64,000 nucleotides of DNA. Origin: JAKZVK01 sp965248255. GTDB lineage: Bacteria; Acidobacteriota; Terriglobia; Bryobacterales; UBA6623. Below are positions 9,450-17,278 of the stretch, one piece after another. How positions within the stretch are numbered: position 1 is the stretch's first letter; each line of letters starts with the position of its first letter. The notes under the pieces were generated by a model. The model was given only the letters and a program-made list of their open reading frames with translations. It ran no database searches and was not told where the DNA came from. A program made the translations under genes and the position numbers. The DNA lies in contig CBDFIW010000001.1 of the NCBI GenBank assembly GCA_965248255.1, forward strand, positions 682,001-746,000. Reading direction: 5' to 3'.

Positions 9450-9634
9450 CGAACAATCATAGCCCACGGATTCATCCGCGGGTCTCGAAAGACGCCTACC
9501 GCTAACTCGTTTCCCCCGTTGCTGTTTCTCCTTGCCCGCGGTCGTTCGACCGCGGGCAAGGAGAAACAGCAACGGGCTTGTGGCGGCACGTTCGACCAAC
9601 ACCCATGGATGAAATCCATGGGCTATGATTGTGG
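9450..9634. repeat. Inverted repeat island with paired hairpins
   Basis: This stretch between the PQQ operon and the SRPBCC gene is built as nested inverted repeats. The outer arms are CGAACAATCATAG (from 9450) and CTATGATTGTGG (to 9634). Inside each arm lies a short hairpin: CCCACGGAT-TC-ATCCGCGGG at 9463-9482 and CCCATGGAT-GAA-ATCCATGGG at 9602-9622. In the centre is a perfect 62-bp palindrome (separate entry). No protein is convincing here on either strand. It belongs to the paired-hairpin family also seen at 13389, 13929, 26079, 46171 and 59221. Confidence 0.75.
9515..9576. repeat. Perfect 62-bp palindrome (30-bp arms, TT centre)
   Basis: Arms 9515-9544 and 9547-9576 are exact reverse complements over 30 bases, starting CCCGTTGCTGTTTCTCC, with only two bases between them. 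Such a long near-loopless palindrome would extrude a cruciform or form a very stable RNA hairpin. There is no T run after it, so a simple rho-independent terminator is not indicated. Confidence 0.9.
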
Positions 9635-9809
9635 CGCCCGACTCACGGGCGCTAACGGCCTGCGGCGAAGTACAATGCCTCCTTCGGTGCCTGACACCTT
9701 TTCTCGACCTTTTCTCGCGCCACCGTGACATCAATAACTTATGGACGCGTCCCTGCGCGAAAAAAGGGCTGACGGTCACCACAGCACACTTCTACCACGG
9801 GCTGCTATC

Positions 9810-10292
9810 GTGCGCAACGAATACCATTTTGTGACGCGCTGGAGGGTTTGCGGCACCGTCCGGGAGATATCTGACATCCTGAGCGCGGTGGAAGACCTGC
9901 CGCGCTGGTGGCCCGCGGTCTATCTGGACGTACGGGAGATCGAGCCGGGTGACGGCCGCGGTATCGGCAAACGAATCAGCCTCCACACAAGAGGTTGGCT
10001 CCCCTACACCCTGCGGTGGCAGTTTCGTGTCACCGAATCGCGCGAACCGTATGGGTACAGCTTTGAGGCCTTTGGTGATTTCGTCGGGCGCGGCCTCTGG
10101 ACGTTTGAGCAAGATGGCGCTTGGGTCAACATGACCTACGACTGGAAGGTTCGTGCCGAAAAATCGCTGCTCCGTTACCTCTCGGGCCTGCTGAAGCCGA
10201 TCTTTTCCGCGAACCATCGCTGGGCCATGGCGAGAGGTGAAGAGAGCTTGCGCATCGAGCTCGCACGCCGGCAGACCTCCACCACTGAGTGA
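9810..10292 (+). CDS. SRPBCC-family (polyketide cyclase/START-like) protein
   Basis: About 160 residues with the SRPBCC pattern: an N-terminal strand (NEYHFVTRWRV), a helix containing VEDLPRWWPAV, then curved strands (GKRISLHTRGWLPYTLRWQFRV, TFEQDGAWVNMTYDWKV) and a long C-terminal helix (SANHRWAMARGEESLRIELARR). The fold binds hydrophobic ligands in a cavity; the ligand here is unknown. I prefer GTG 9810 because the domain begins at once; ATG 9741 is possible but would add 23 residues of no recognisable character. No strong ribosome binding site decides it. Confidence 0.75.
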   Translation: MRNEYHFVTRWRVCGTVREISDILSAVEDLPRWWPAVYLDVREIEPGDGRGIGKRISLHTRGWLPYTLRWQFRVTESREPYGYSFEAFGDFVGRGLWTFEQDGAWVNMTYDWKVRAEKSLLRYLSGLLKPIFSANHRWAMARGEESLRIELARRQTSTTE

Positions 10293-10389
10293 GCCCAAAA
10301 TAAGCAGGCGCTGCCAAGGCCCGATTAGTCGAGGCAAGTTGCTCGTCTCTCGATGGCAACATGCCGCTAGAACGCGAGTCCAGTCTCGT

Positions 10390-11961
10390 CTACCTCGTCC
10401 GTACCCAAATCGGTGACGACCAGGCCATCTCCAGGTTCTTCTGTTGGACCCGAACATAGTAGTAGCTTTCGCCCGGCGTCACGTCGTTGTCGACGAATGT
10501 GAAAGCGACCTCTTGCTTGAGGTTCTGGCGAGTGTGGAGGAAGGTTTGGTTCTTGATGATGTCGATCTGCTCGATGCGCGCTGTACCGATCACCTTCACT
10601 GACAGCTTGAACGGTCCGTCGACCTCGACGATATCGCCCTGCAGGTACTCCTTGCCGTTGGCTTCGAGCCGGTAGTCGAGGATGATGTTGTCGGTCGCGC
10701 CGTAAGAGTGACGCTGGCGCATGGCGTCGAGCAGGCCTTCGCGGGTGAAGTCCTCGGCGATGGTGCAGGCGTAGGAGATGTGGGTCGAGATGTGGTCGGA
10801 GCTGGCCTGTACGCCCAGCTTGTAGCCTTTGGCCCAGGCGTTCCAGACATAGCCCCTGGGCTTGAGGCCACCTTGCTGCATGGGCGGCTTTTCGCTGGTG
10901 GCGGCACGCGGGGCGCCTTCGTACTCGGCCGAGACACGGTCGCCTTGGTAGATCTCAACCAGCGGCTCCACCTCGGGGTCGTTGTCGCGCCAGTCTGTCC
11001 CCATGCCAGTGGCGGAGGTGTGGGCGATCGCGATGGCGTCGTAGCGCTTCAGGTATTCGTAAAGCCTCGCCGCCCCTTCTTCGCCGCGGCGCTCGGCGTC
11101 GGAGATCACCAACGTCGGGATGCCGCGCTTGGCCGCCAGTACATTGCGGTGCCCATTGGGGTACGGCAAGCTGCGCTCATAGGTATAGATCGGGACGAAG
11201 CTTTCGGGCAGGTGGAACACGTCCGAGACCTGCGGGATGAGCCAGTTGATGTATTCGTTGTCCTGGCCGCTGCCGTAGTTGTGCTCGCTTACGCCCAGGA
11301 AGTCGAGGTCGGCGGCGTCGAGGGCGTAGCGATAGGTTTCAAACAGTGAGTCGTCGCTGTATCCATCGTCGGAAAACTCGGTGTGGCGGTGCGTGTCGCC
11401 ACGATAGATACGGTAGGTCTTGCCGCCTGACTCGATCGTGTAGTTGCGGATGCGCTCGAGGTCGTCGGCCTCGTTGGGGTGGACGGGGTATGTCGTGAAA
11501 ACGCGCTGCTCGGGCTCCTTGAGCTTCGGCGGTTTGGGCTCGCTTGCGAGGCCGGGAAGCTTGGCGGCATAGACGTTGCTGTGCTGGAAGTAGTAATCGT
11601 CGGAGTTGCGGTTGTCCGTCGACCAGGCAGCGAACAGACTGCCGTCGTCGCCGGCGGCGAGTCCCCAGCGCACGTCTTGGCGACTGCGGCTAAAGGGCAG
11701 ATGGAGCGGCTCGGTCCAGCGGTCACCCACGAAGGCGGTGCCGTAGATCTGCCAGGCGGCGCGGTGGGCGGGCGTAAAATCAGGCGTGTCGCGGGCGCGG
11801 AGCTTGCGATGCCGGAAGAACAACCACATGCGACCGTCGCCGTCGCGTTGCAGTACGGGCAGGTCGTTGAACTCGGGGCCATATTCGGGCAGATGTTTCG
11901 ATAGGGCACGGTTGATGTCGCTCGCTGGTACCTGCCACCTCCCGTTGCCCCAAACGGCCAC
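10390..11961 (-). CDS. DUF3604/PHP-like protein, C-terminal half (downstream of an in-frame amber codon)
   Basis: This 523-residue frame lies in the same reading frame as the gene upstream (11977-13257) and is separated from it only by a TAG at 11977-11979. The first part continues a beta-propeller-like region; from about residue 165 the DUF3604 domain follows with YRGDTHRHTEFSDDG (His-x-His metal pair), FLGVSEHNYG, IAHTSATGMGTDW and QASSDHISTH, all metal-ligand type motifs of the PHP-like fold; a beta-rich C-terminal domain ends the protein. The apparent GTG start at 11961 has no ribosome binding site, so translation on its own is doubtful. Most likely the second half of one roughly 955-residue exported protein. 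Confidence 0.8.
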   Translation of the reverse strand: MAVWGNGRWQVPASDINRALSKHLPEYGPEFNDLPVLQRDGDGRMWLFFRHRKLRARDTPDFTPAHRAAWQIYGTAFVGDRWTEPLHLPFSRSRQDVRWGLAAGDDGSLFAAWSTDNRNSDDYYFQHSNVYAAKLPGLASEPKPPKLKEPEQRVFTTYPVHPNEADDLERIRNYTIESGGKTYRIYRGDTHRHTEFSDDGYSDDSLFETYRYALDAADLDFLGVSEHNYGSGQDNEYINWLIPQVSDVFHLPESFVPIYTYERSLPYPNGHRNVLAAKRGIPTLVISDAERRGEEGAARLYEYLKRYDAIAIAHTSATGMGTDWRDNDPEVEPLVEIYQGDRVSAEYEGAPRAATSEKPPMQQGGLKPRGYVWNAWAKGYKLGVQASSDHISTHISYACTIAEDFTREGLLDAMRQRHSYGATDNIILDYRLEANGKEYLQGDIVEVDGPFKLSVKVIGTARIEQIDIIKNQTFLHTRQNLKQEVAFTFVDNDVTPGESYYYVRVQQKNLEMAWSSPIWVRTR

Positions 11962-11976
11962 GCCGAGCGAACGCCA

Positions 11977-13257
11977 CTAGTAGAGGCGCGTCGCTTCCTT
12001 GTAGATCATGAAGCCCGAGTCTTTGCCCCACTGGAAGCCGCTTTCGTTCCAGGCAGCCCACACACGATCGTCGTGGTTGCAGGCGAGCGTAACGTGGGCC
12101 TCGAACTTGGGCGTCTCGGCGATGGGGATGATGTCGCTCCAACTCCCTTCGGACCAGCGTCGCATCAGGACGTCGTAGTTGCCCTTGTCATAGGTGTCCC
12201 AGGCAACGTAGACTCTGCCCTTGCCATCGGCGGCGATGGCGGGCTTCCAGTCGTTGGCGGGCGAGATCGAGACCTTCTCCTCGGGCGACCAGCTCGAGCC
12301 ACCATCCGAGCCACCGTAGCGCCGCGCGAAGACGTCGGACTTGCCCTCGCGGAAGCCTTGCCAGACAAGCCAGAGGTTGCCTCGCGAGTCGGTCGTCAAG
12401 CTGTGCTGGACGTCGGGCTCGGGGGCCGTCGTGAGGCGCTGAGTCGCTGACCAGCGGTCGCCACCACGGTAGCGCCCGTACAGGTCGAAGTTGCCGGCGA
12501 CCTGCTCGGACCAGACGACCCACGGGCGGCCGTCGTTGTCGCGGCCCATCTTCACGATGAAGATGTCGCCCGGCTCCTCGCTGATCTGCTCTGCATCCCC
12601 CCAAGAGGCACCGTCGAAGCGCCGCGCGAGGATGACGTTCGCCTTGTCGCGATAGGCCACCCAGGCAGCCCATACCTCTCCATCGTCGGAGCTAGGACCT
12701 TGGCCTCCAAGGACCGTGGCGAAGTCGCTCTCGTAGTCAGACGACGACAGCCGCTCGGCTGACGCCACGCGATCGACCACCACCGCTCCATCGAGGAACG
12801 AGAGCGATCGGCCGAGCCGAAGCTCGCGAGGCCAGACGTCAAATCCGCCTTGCGGCGTTGTGATGCGAAGACGGGTGCCACGGGTTGTCTTGACGTCGAC
12901 CACGACGCCGGGGTGGTCGACGAATTCGACGGTGCCGCGGGGATCCTCCCACTGGTAGACTCGGCGTGGGTAGTTGACTCCCTTGCGTGTCGCCAACGAC
13001 CAGCCGGTCGTGGCGATGATCTGCTCGGACGGATGCGGATTCCAATTGCGCAGATGCAGCACCTCTCCATTCGTGATCTCGAGCCGTCCGTTCCAGGAGC
13101 GCGGTTCAGAATCGGTCATGCCAAAACGAATGCGGAAGGAGACGACCGAGTCGCCGGCCAGTGGGGTTTGGGCCGCAAGCCGGCTGGGACTGATACTCAG
13201 GCAAACGGCCGCGGTCGCCGCCAACAAAAAGGAAAAAGCAGGGCATGCTCGCAACAT
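11977..13257 (-). CDS. Exported beta-propeller protein, N-terminal half of a DUF3604 gene cut by TAG
   Basis: Start at ATG 13257 gives a signal peptide (MLRACPAFSFLLAATAAVCLS); the longer frame to 13362 only adds a Cys/Arg-rich tail. The mature part has a strand-rich head and then repeated blade-like motifs (DGRPWVVWSEQVAGN, RGNLWLVWQGFREGK, KGRVYVAWDTYDKGN, DDRVWAAWNESGFQW), typical of the propeller that precedes DUF3604 domains in exported proteins. It ends ...EATRLY-TAG, after which the same frame continues into the DUF3604 half without any gap. Function is unknown; likely periplasmic or surface. Confidence 0.8.
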   Translation of the reverse strand: MLRACPAFSFLLAATAAVCLSISPSRLAAQTPLAGDSVVSFRIRFGMTDSEPRSWNGRLEITNGEVLHLRNWNPHPSEQIIATTGWSLATRKGVNYPRRVYQWEDPRGTVEFVDHPGVVVDVKTTRGTRLRITTPQGGFDVWPRELRLGRSLSFLDGAVVVDRVASAERLSSSDYESDFATVLGGQGPSSDDGEVWAAWVAYRDKANVILARRFDGASWGDAEQISEEPGDIFIVKMGRDNDGRPWVVWSEQVAGNFDLYGRYRGGDRWSATQRLTTAPEPDVQHSLTTDSRGNLWLVWQGFREGKSDVFARRYGGSDGGSSWSPEEKVSISPANDWKPAIAADGKGRVYVAWDTYDKGNYDVLMRRWSEGSWSDIIPIAETPKFEAHVTLACNHDDRVWAAWNESGFQWGKDSGFMIYKEATRLY

Positions 13258-13388
13258 GAATCGCCTCGTGTGCCGGTCCGCCGATCGAGCGACGGACCCT
13301 TGACGAGGAGAATTGTAACAGCAGGCGCCGTTACGACAGGCTTGGCGACACGACGCGAACAAACAACCGAGGAACTCCTCAGGGAGAG

Positions 13389-13422
13389 AACAGAGCCGCG
13401 GATGTAAATCCGCGCCTCTGTT
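13389..13422. repeat. Short nested hairpin of the paired-hairpin family
   Basis: AACAGAG and CTCTGTT enclose CGCGGAT-GTAA-ATCCGCG. The same outer motif (ACAGAG...CTCTGT) encloses the longer paired element at 46171-46314, so this looks like a compact member. It lies between the start of the DUF3604 gene and the end of the DCC gene; no T run follows. Confidence 0.7.
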
Positions 13423-13425
13423 GCC

Positions 13426-13833
13426 TCAGCCCACTTCACACACGTCGTCTTCGCACTTCTTAGCGAAGCCGTAGCGGTTGCGGGCGATCCAAGCGTAGGT
13501 GGAACGACAGACGGTCTGCAAGACCGGAACGCGATAGAGCCAAGCCAGATACTTCCACCCCCGCAGCCGCCGCGAGATCTCGTACACGGCGTCGGCGCCG
13601 ACGCTCACCGAGCCGTCCTGGTGGACGAGCCGCATGCCGGAATTGAAGTCGCCTTTGGTGAGCTGAGGGAAGCGCCGGTCGAGGCCCTGCGCTTGACGTG
13701 GCTGGTATTCGAAGGCCCCGCCGGGGTCGCGGCGCTTCATCTTGCCGACGTGCTTGAGGCAGAAGGGGCATTCACCGTCGTAGACTACGACGGGACGGGT
13801 GAGGCCGGCCGGTAGGGCGGTGCTCGAAGCCAT
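13426..13833 (-). CDS. Thiol-disulfide oxidoreductase-like DCC family protein (DUF393)
   Basis: A 135-residue protein with the DUF393 signature: VVVYDGECPFC with Asp19, Cys22 and Cys25, followed by the helical region FEYQPRQAQGLDRRFP and DAVYEISRRLRGWKYLAW. The family has a thioredoxin-like first half, but substrates are unknown. Start ATG 13833 is preceded by GAGGGAGG at a good distance; the frame further upstream (to 13926) is not protein-like. Probably cytoplasmic with a membrane-associating C-terminal half. Confidence 0.85.
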   Translation of the reverse strand: MASSTALPAGLTRPVVVYDGECPFCLKHVGKMKRRDPGGAFEYQPRQAQGLDRRFPQLTKGDFNSGMRLVHQDGSVSVGADAVYEISRRLRGWKYLAWLYRVPVLQTVCRSTYAWIARNRYGFAKKCEDDVCEVG

Positions 13834-13928
13834 CGGATTCCCTCCCTCTATTCTATCGCCTCGTCCCAGAGCCCCGGGCTCAGGGTTGGATCTGACCCAG
13901 ATCCGGCCGTAAGTGCGGGGCCGCACGA

Positions 13929-14002
13929 CCGAGGCGTGGACGGGAGTCCACGCTCAGGGGTGTCCAAGGGTCTTGGCGCGTGGACTCCCGTCCACGCCTC
14001 GG
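13929..14002. repeat. Paired hairpin repeat, 25-bp perfect inverted arms
   Basis: Arms 13929-13953 and 13978-14002 are exact reverse complements (CCGAGGCGTGGACGGGAG...). Each arm is itself a hairpin, GCGTGGAC-GGGA-GTCCACGC. A related copy stands at 26079-26155, and the flanks after both copies are also similar (GTAGTGGGAATGGCAGCG versus GTAGCGGTAATGGCACCG). The rest of the 292-base gap between the DCC gene and plsX shows no gene; GTCGGTTGGCGACGACGAGG near 14039 resembles a stretch at about 54799. Confidence 0.8.
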
Positions 14003-14125
14003 TAGTGGGAATGGCAGCGTGTCAGGGTAACGGGCTGGACCCGTCGGTTGGCGACGACGAGGCCGACTTCGAAATCCGTACCAAGCGGCAAAGGAAAGCT
14101 CGTCGGCTTGAGGTCGAAAACTTTG

Positions 14126-15154
14126 CTAACCCACCGAGCCGGCTGCGGGTAGGCTCTCTCCGCCATTTGCGAGCGTGGATTCGATCTCTTTGTTGATGCC
14201 GCCCTTGTAAAACTCGGCGGCGACGCGAATGGCATTCTTAATGGCATTGACGTTCGATCGGCCATGGCAGATGATGGCGACGCCCTTGGTGCCGAGTAGA
14301 GGTGCGCCGCCGTATTCGGAGTAGTCCCAACGCTTCCGGAACCCCTCGAAAGCCCTGTATGACAGCATGGCGCCTACTTTGCTCGCAAGGTTGGCTTCGA
14401 GCGATTCTTTCAGAGCGGACTTCAGGGCTTTTACCAGCCCCTCGCTCACCTTGAGCGCTACGTTGCCGATAAAGCCGTCGCAAACGATTACGTCGGCTTG
14501 GCCGCTGTAAAGGTCTTGGCCCTCGACGTTGCCGATAAAGTTGATGGGCAATCGCTTGAGTAGCGGCGTGACGGCGCGCGTCAGCTCATTGCCCTTGTGT
14601 TCCTCCTCGCCGATCGAGAGCAGGCCGACGCGGGGATTCGCACGGTGGCAGATCACCCGCGCATAGACCGACCCCATGACGGCGAAATCGGCGAGCACCT
14701 GGGGGCTGCAATCCACATTGGCCCCGACGTCAATCAGCACGGCCCAGGCGCCTTCGAGTGTGGGAAAAACCTGTGCCAGCCCAGGCCGGTGCACACCCGG
14801 CAGGACGCCCATGACGACCTTGCAGATGGCCATGGCAGCGCCGGTGTTGCCCGCCGAGATCACCCCGTGGGCCCGTCCTTCATGCACCAGCCGGGCCGCC
14901 ACGCGGATCGAGCTGTCGCGCTTGGCTCGCAGCGCCTTGCCGGCGACGTCGTCCATGGAGATGACTTCGCTCGCGTGCACGATCTCAAGAGGCAAGCCGC
15001 TGGCGTCATGACGCGCCAGTTCAGCGTCGAGGGCCCCCTGGTCGCCCACCAGCGCCACTCCCACGCCGTATTCGCGAGCGGCGTCGACTGCTCCCTCGAC
15101 CTCGACGGCGGGCGCCTGGTTCCCTCCCATGGCATCGACGGCGATCTTGATCAT
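14126..15154 (-). CDS. plsX: Phosphate acyltransferase PlsX
   Basis: A 342-residue cytoplasmic or membrane-associated enzyme converting acyl-ACP to acyl-phosphate for phosphatidic acid synthesis. It begins with the family signature IKIAVDAMGGNQAP and contains VISAGNTGAAMA, AVLIDVGANVDCSP, NFIGNVEGQDL, DVIVCDGFIGNVALK and YGGAPLLGTKGVAIICHG, all close to the PlsX consensus; length is normal. It follows rpmF by 115 bases in the classic yceD-rpmF-plsX order, but fabH, often next, is absent: the downstream gap holds a paired hairpin repeat and then the DCC gene. Confidence 0.97.
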   Translation of the reverse strand: MIKIAVDAMGGNQAPAVEVEGAVDAAREYGVGVALVGDQGALDAELARHDASGLPLEIVHASEVISMDDVAGKALRAKRDSSIRVAARLVHEGRAHGVISAGNTGAAMAICKVVMGVLPGVHRPGLAQVFPTLEGAWAVLIDVGANVDCSPQVLADFAVMGSVYARVICHRANPRVGLLSIGEEEHKGNELTRAVTPLLKRLPINFIGNVEGQDLYSGQADVIVCDGFIGNVALKVSEGLVKALKSALKESLEANLASKVGAMLSYRAFEGFRKRWDYSEYGGAPLLGTKGVAIICHGRSNVNAIKNAIRVAAEFYKGGINKEIESTLANGGESLPAAGSVG

Positions 15155-15269
15155 GAGGGTCTGCCGCAGGCGCTGCGTAGCCTGGTAGCTGGTATTCTGT
15201 CACCCGCCCGGAAGGACGGTCAACCTCGGAATCAGGTCCTCGGAGGGGAGGACCCCGCCGCCGGCGTGG

Positions 15270-15452
15270 TTATTCGGATTCGACCTCGATCACTTCCCGG
15301 CCGCGGTATTTTCCACAGTGAGGACAGACACGATGCGGAATCGTCGGCTCGCCGCATTCCGGACAGGTCGAAGCGGGCGGCCTTGCCAGATAATCGTTCG
15401 CCCGGCGCTTGTGGGTTCGGGCTTTGGAATGTTTGCGTTTGGGGTTCGGCAT
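15270..15452 (-). CDS. rpmF: 50S ribosomal protein L32
   Basis: 60 residues, usual length. It starts MPNPKRKHSKARTHKRRAN, the conserved basic L32 N-terminus, and has a zinc-ribbon of four cysteines (C30, C33, C43, C46: TCPECG and VCPHCG). This is therefore the zinc-binding (C+) paralogue type. It lies 22 bases after the DUF177 gene and before plsX, the typical bacterial arrangement that couples a ribosomal protein to phospholipid synthesis. Confidence 0.97.
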   Translation of the reverse strand: MPNPKRKHSKARTHKRRANDYLARPPASTCPECGEPTIPHRVCPHCGKYRGREVIEVESE

Positions 15453-15474
15453 AACGTTGCTTGTTGAACCTTGC

Positions 15475-16011
15475 CTACTGAACCTTCAATTTCAGGTCTT
15501 TGAGGGCGTCCCAGCGGGGGTCGGTGAACGTTGCCCGGCAGTCGCAAGGGCCGGCGTCCCTGCTCGCACCACAGCGGGGGCAAATGCCGGGACAGCTCTC
15601 CTCGCACAATACCCGCATCGGCAGCCACAACACGATCTGCTCACGAACGACGGCATCAAGTTCAAGACCATCGCCCTCATAGAAGCCGAGTTCGGTGTCT
15701 TCCCGGTGTATGGAGACCTCCTCGGATCGCGCGATCACGGACATAGGGTAGTAGAAGAGGTTGAGCTCCCCGTCGAGCTTCTTCGAAACCGGGTCGAGAC
15801 AGCGGGCGCAGCGGCCTTCGGCCGTTCCTGCGATGCGCCCTCGAACTCGAATCGTACGAGAGCCCTGCTGGTCGAGCAGTTCGGCCTCCCCGATCGCACG
15901 AAGACCGCCCGTGAACTTCCAATCGCCTTCTAAGAGGGGAAGTGTTCCCGGCGGGTAGGCGCAGTCAAACGGGACCCTGTGGCGTTCCAGGTCTGAAACC
16001 GAGATAAACAC
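15475..16011 (-). CDS. yceD: DUF177/YceD family protein
   Basis: A 178-residue cytoplasmic protein. The DUF177 core is seen as RVRGRIAGTAEGRCARCLDPV (Cys-x-x-Cys) with following ELNLFYYP and the acidic LELDAVVREQIVLWLPMRVLC. The C-terminus adds a Cys-rich tail (CEESCPGICPRCG...CDC), a probable zinc-binding extension often seen outside the enterobacteria. First gene of the yceD-rpmF-plsX operon; in other bacteria and plants YceD relatives are linked to 23S rRNA maturation. Confidence 0.9.
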   Translation of the reverse strand: MFISVSDLERHRVPFDCAYPPGTLPLLEGDWKFTGGLRAIGEAELLDQQGSRTIRVRGRIAGTAEGRCARCLDPVSKKLDGELNLFYYPMSVIARSEEVSIHREDTELGFYEGDGLELDAVVREQIVLWLPMRVLCEESCPGICPRCGASRDAGPCDCRATFTDPRWDALKDLKLKVQ

Positions 16012-16176
16012 AGTGTTACCCTCGACTGGCCCATTCCTTCCTCAAGTATAGCGGATGGAGCGACGGCCGCTGGAGCTGGATTGGCTACGATAGGCTGGTC
16101 CCCGACCCGTGCGTAGGCGATGGCGAATCCCGGCCGGGGCGGACAGTTAGCCGCTTTTTCCAAAGCAGGAGCAGCT

Positions 16177-17109
16177 GTGAAACTCGGTCTTGATCTGTTC
16201 AGTTTGCGATCACAGGGCTGGAGCCCTTTCGAGTTGCTCGACTACGCCGCAAAACTGGGCGTTGATGTGGCTCATTTCTCCGAACCCCGCTTCCTCGGCG
16301 CCGTGGAGGACGCCCATCTCGACCGGGTCAAGGCCCACGCCGATCGGCTGGGGCTCGAGTTGGAGGTCGGCTTCGGGTCGATCTGCTCCTCCTCATCCCG
16401 CTTCGACGCGAGCCAAGGGACGCCGGAAGAGCAACTGGTCAAGATGTTCGCGGTGGCACGGCGCTTGGGCTCTCCCTTCGTGCGTTGTTACTTGGGGACA
16501 TCCAGTGATCGTCAGGGACCGGTCGCGCTCGACGAGCACATTGAGAATACCGTCAAGGCTTGCCGGGGAGTGCGCGGTCAGGCGCTCGAGATGGGGCTGA
16601 AGATTGCCGTTGAGAACCATGCGGGGGACCTGCAATCCCGCCAGGTCAAGATGCTGATCGAAGAGGCGGGCACGGACTACGTTGGTGCGCTCTATGATGC
16701 CGGCAATGCCGCCTGGACGCTTGAGGATCCACTGACGGCGCTCGAGATTCTGGCGCCCTATGTCGTGACCAGCGGCATTCGAGACTCGGCGGTTTGGGAA
16801 ACGTCCGCAGGGGCGGCGGTGCAATGGGTCGCCATGGGCGAGGGCAACGTCGATATCCAAGCCGTGGCGACCCGCTTTGCCGAGCTATGCCCCGGCAAGC
16901 CGTTCTCGCTCGAGATCATCAACACGCGCGAGCCAAGTATGTTCGACTACTGGAACGACGATTTCTGGCGGACCTACCAGGATGTCCCAGCGAGCTTCTT
17001 CGCCGGTTTTCAAAAGCTAGCCAGCCGCGGCAAGCCCTACACGAATGTCCCGCCGGGCCCGGCCGGGGCGAGCGCTGAGAATGGGGAGTTTAAGGCTTTA
17101 TCTGGTTGA
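16177..17109 (+). CDS. Sugar phosphate isomerase/epimerase family TIM-barrel protein
   Basis: About 310 residues of the xylose isomerase-like/AP endonuclease 2 fold: KLGLDLFSLRSQGWSPFELLDYAAKLGVD at the start, GLKIAVENHAGDLQSRQ with a metal-binding Glu, GALYDAGNAAWTLEDPLTALEILAPYV and SLEIINTREPS. I chose GTG 16177 (AGGAG five bases before it); the frame also has an ATG at 16120 but the extra 19 residues are not conserved-looking. Substrate unknown. It is divergent from yceD. Downstream lies the nested IS pair. Confidence 0.88.
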   Translation: MKLGLDLFSLRSQGWSPFELLDYAAKLGVDVAHFSEPRFLGAVEDAHLDRVKAHADRLGLELEVGFGSICSSSSRFDASQGTPEEQLVKMFAVARRLGSPFVRCYLGTSSDRQGPVALDEHIENTVKACRGVRGQALEMGLKIAVENHAGDLQSRQVKMLIEEAGTDYVGALYDAGNAAWTLEDPLTALEILAPYVVTSGIRDSAVWETSAGAAVQWVAMGEGNVDIQAVATRFAELCPGKPFSLEIINTREPSMFDYWNDDFWRTYQDVPASFFAGFQKLASRGKPYTNVPPGPAGASAENGEFKALSG

Positions 17110-17278
17110 GCAGGAGCGGCGTGACGTCGAGCAGGCGGTACGGTATTCGCAGGAAGTGCTCGGGTTGGGCAGGCGCTAGTGGTCTGTCCCAAAGAAAACT
17201 CAATGGTAAACGAGCAGCCGGGCGGGCACAGCGGCCCGCCCCTACGGCGGTATTGACCGGGGACATGGGTAACACCTA

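Noticed and set aside
9123..9782. Long antisense frame over the end of the PQQ gene and the palindrome
   Set aside because: Arg-rich translation typical of the opposite strand of a GC-rich gene; includes the palindrome; no domain.
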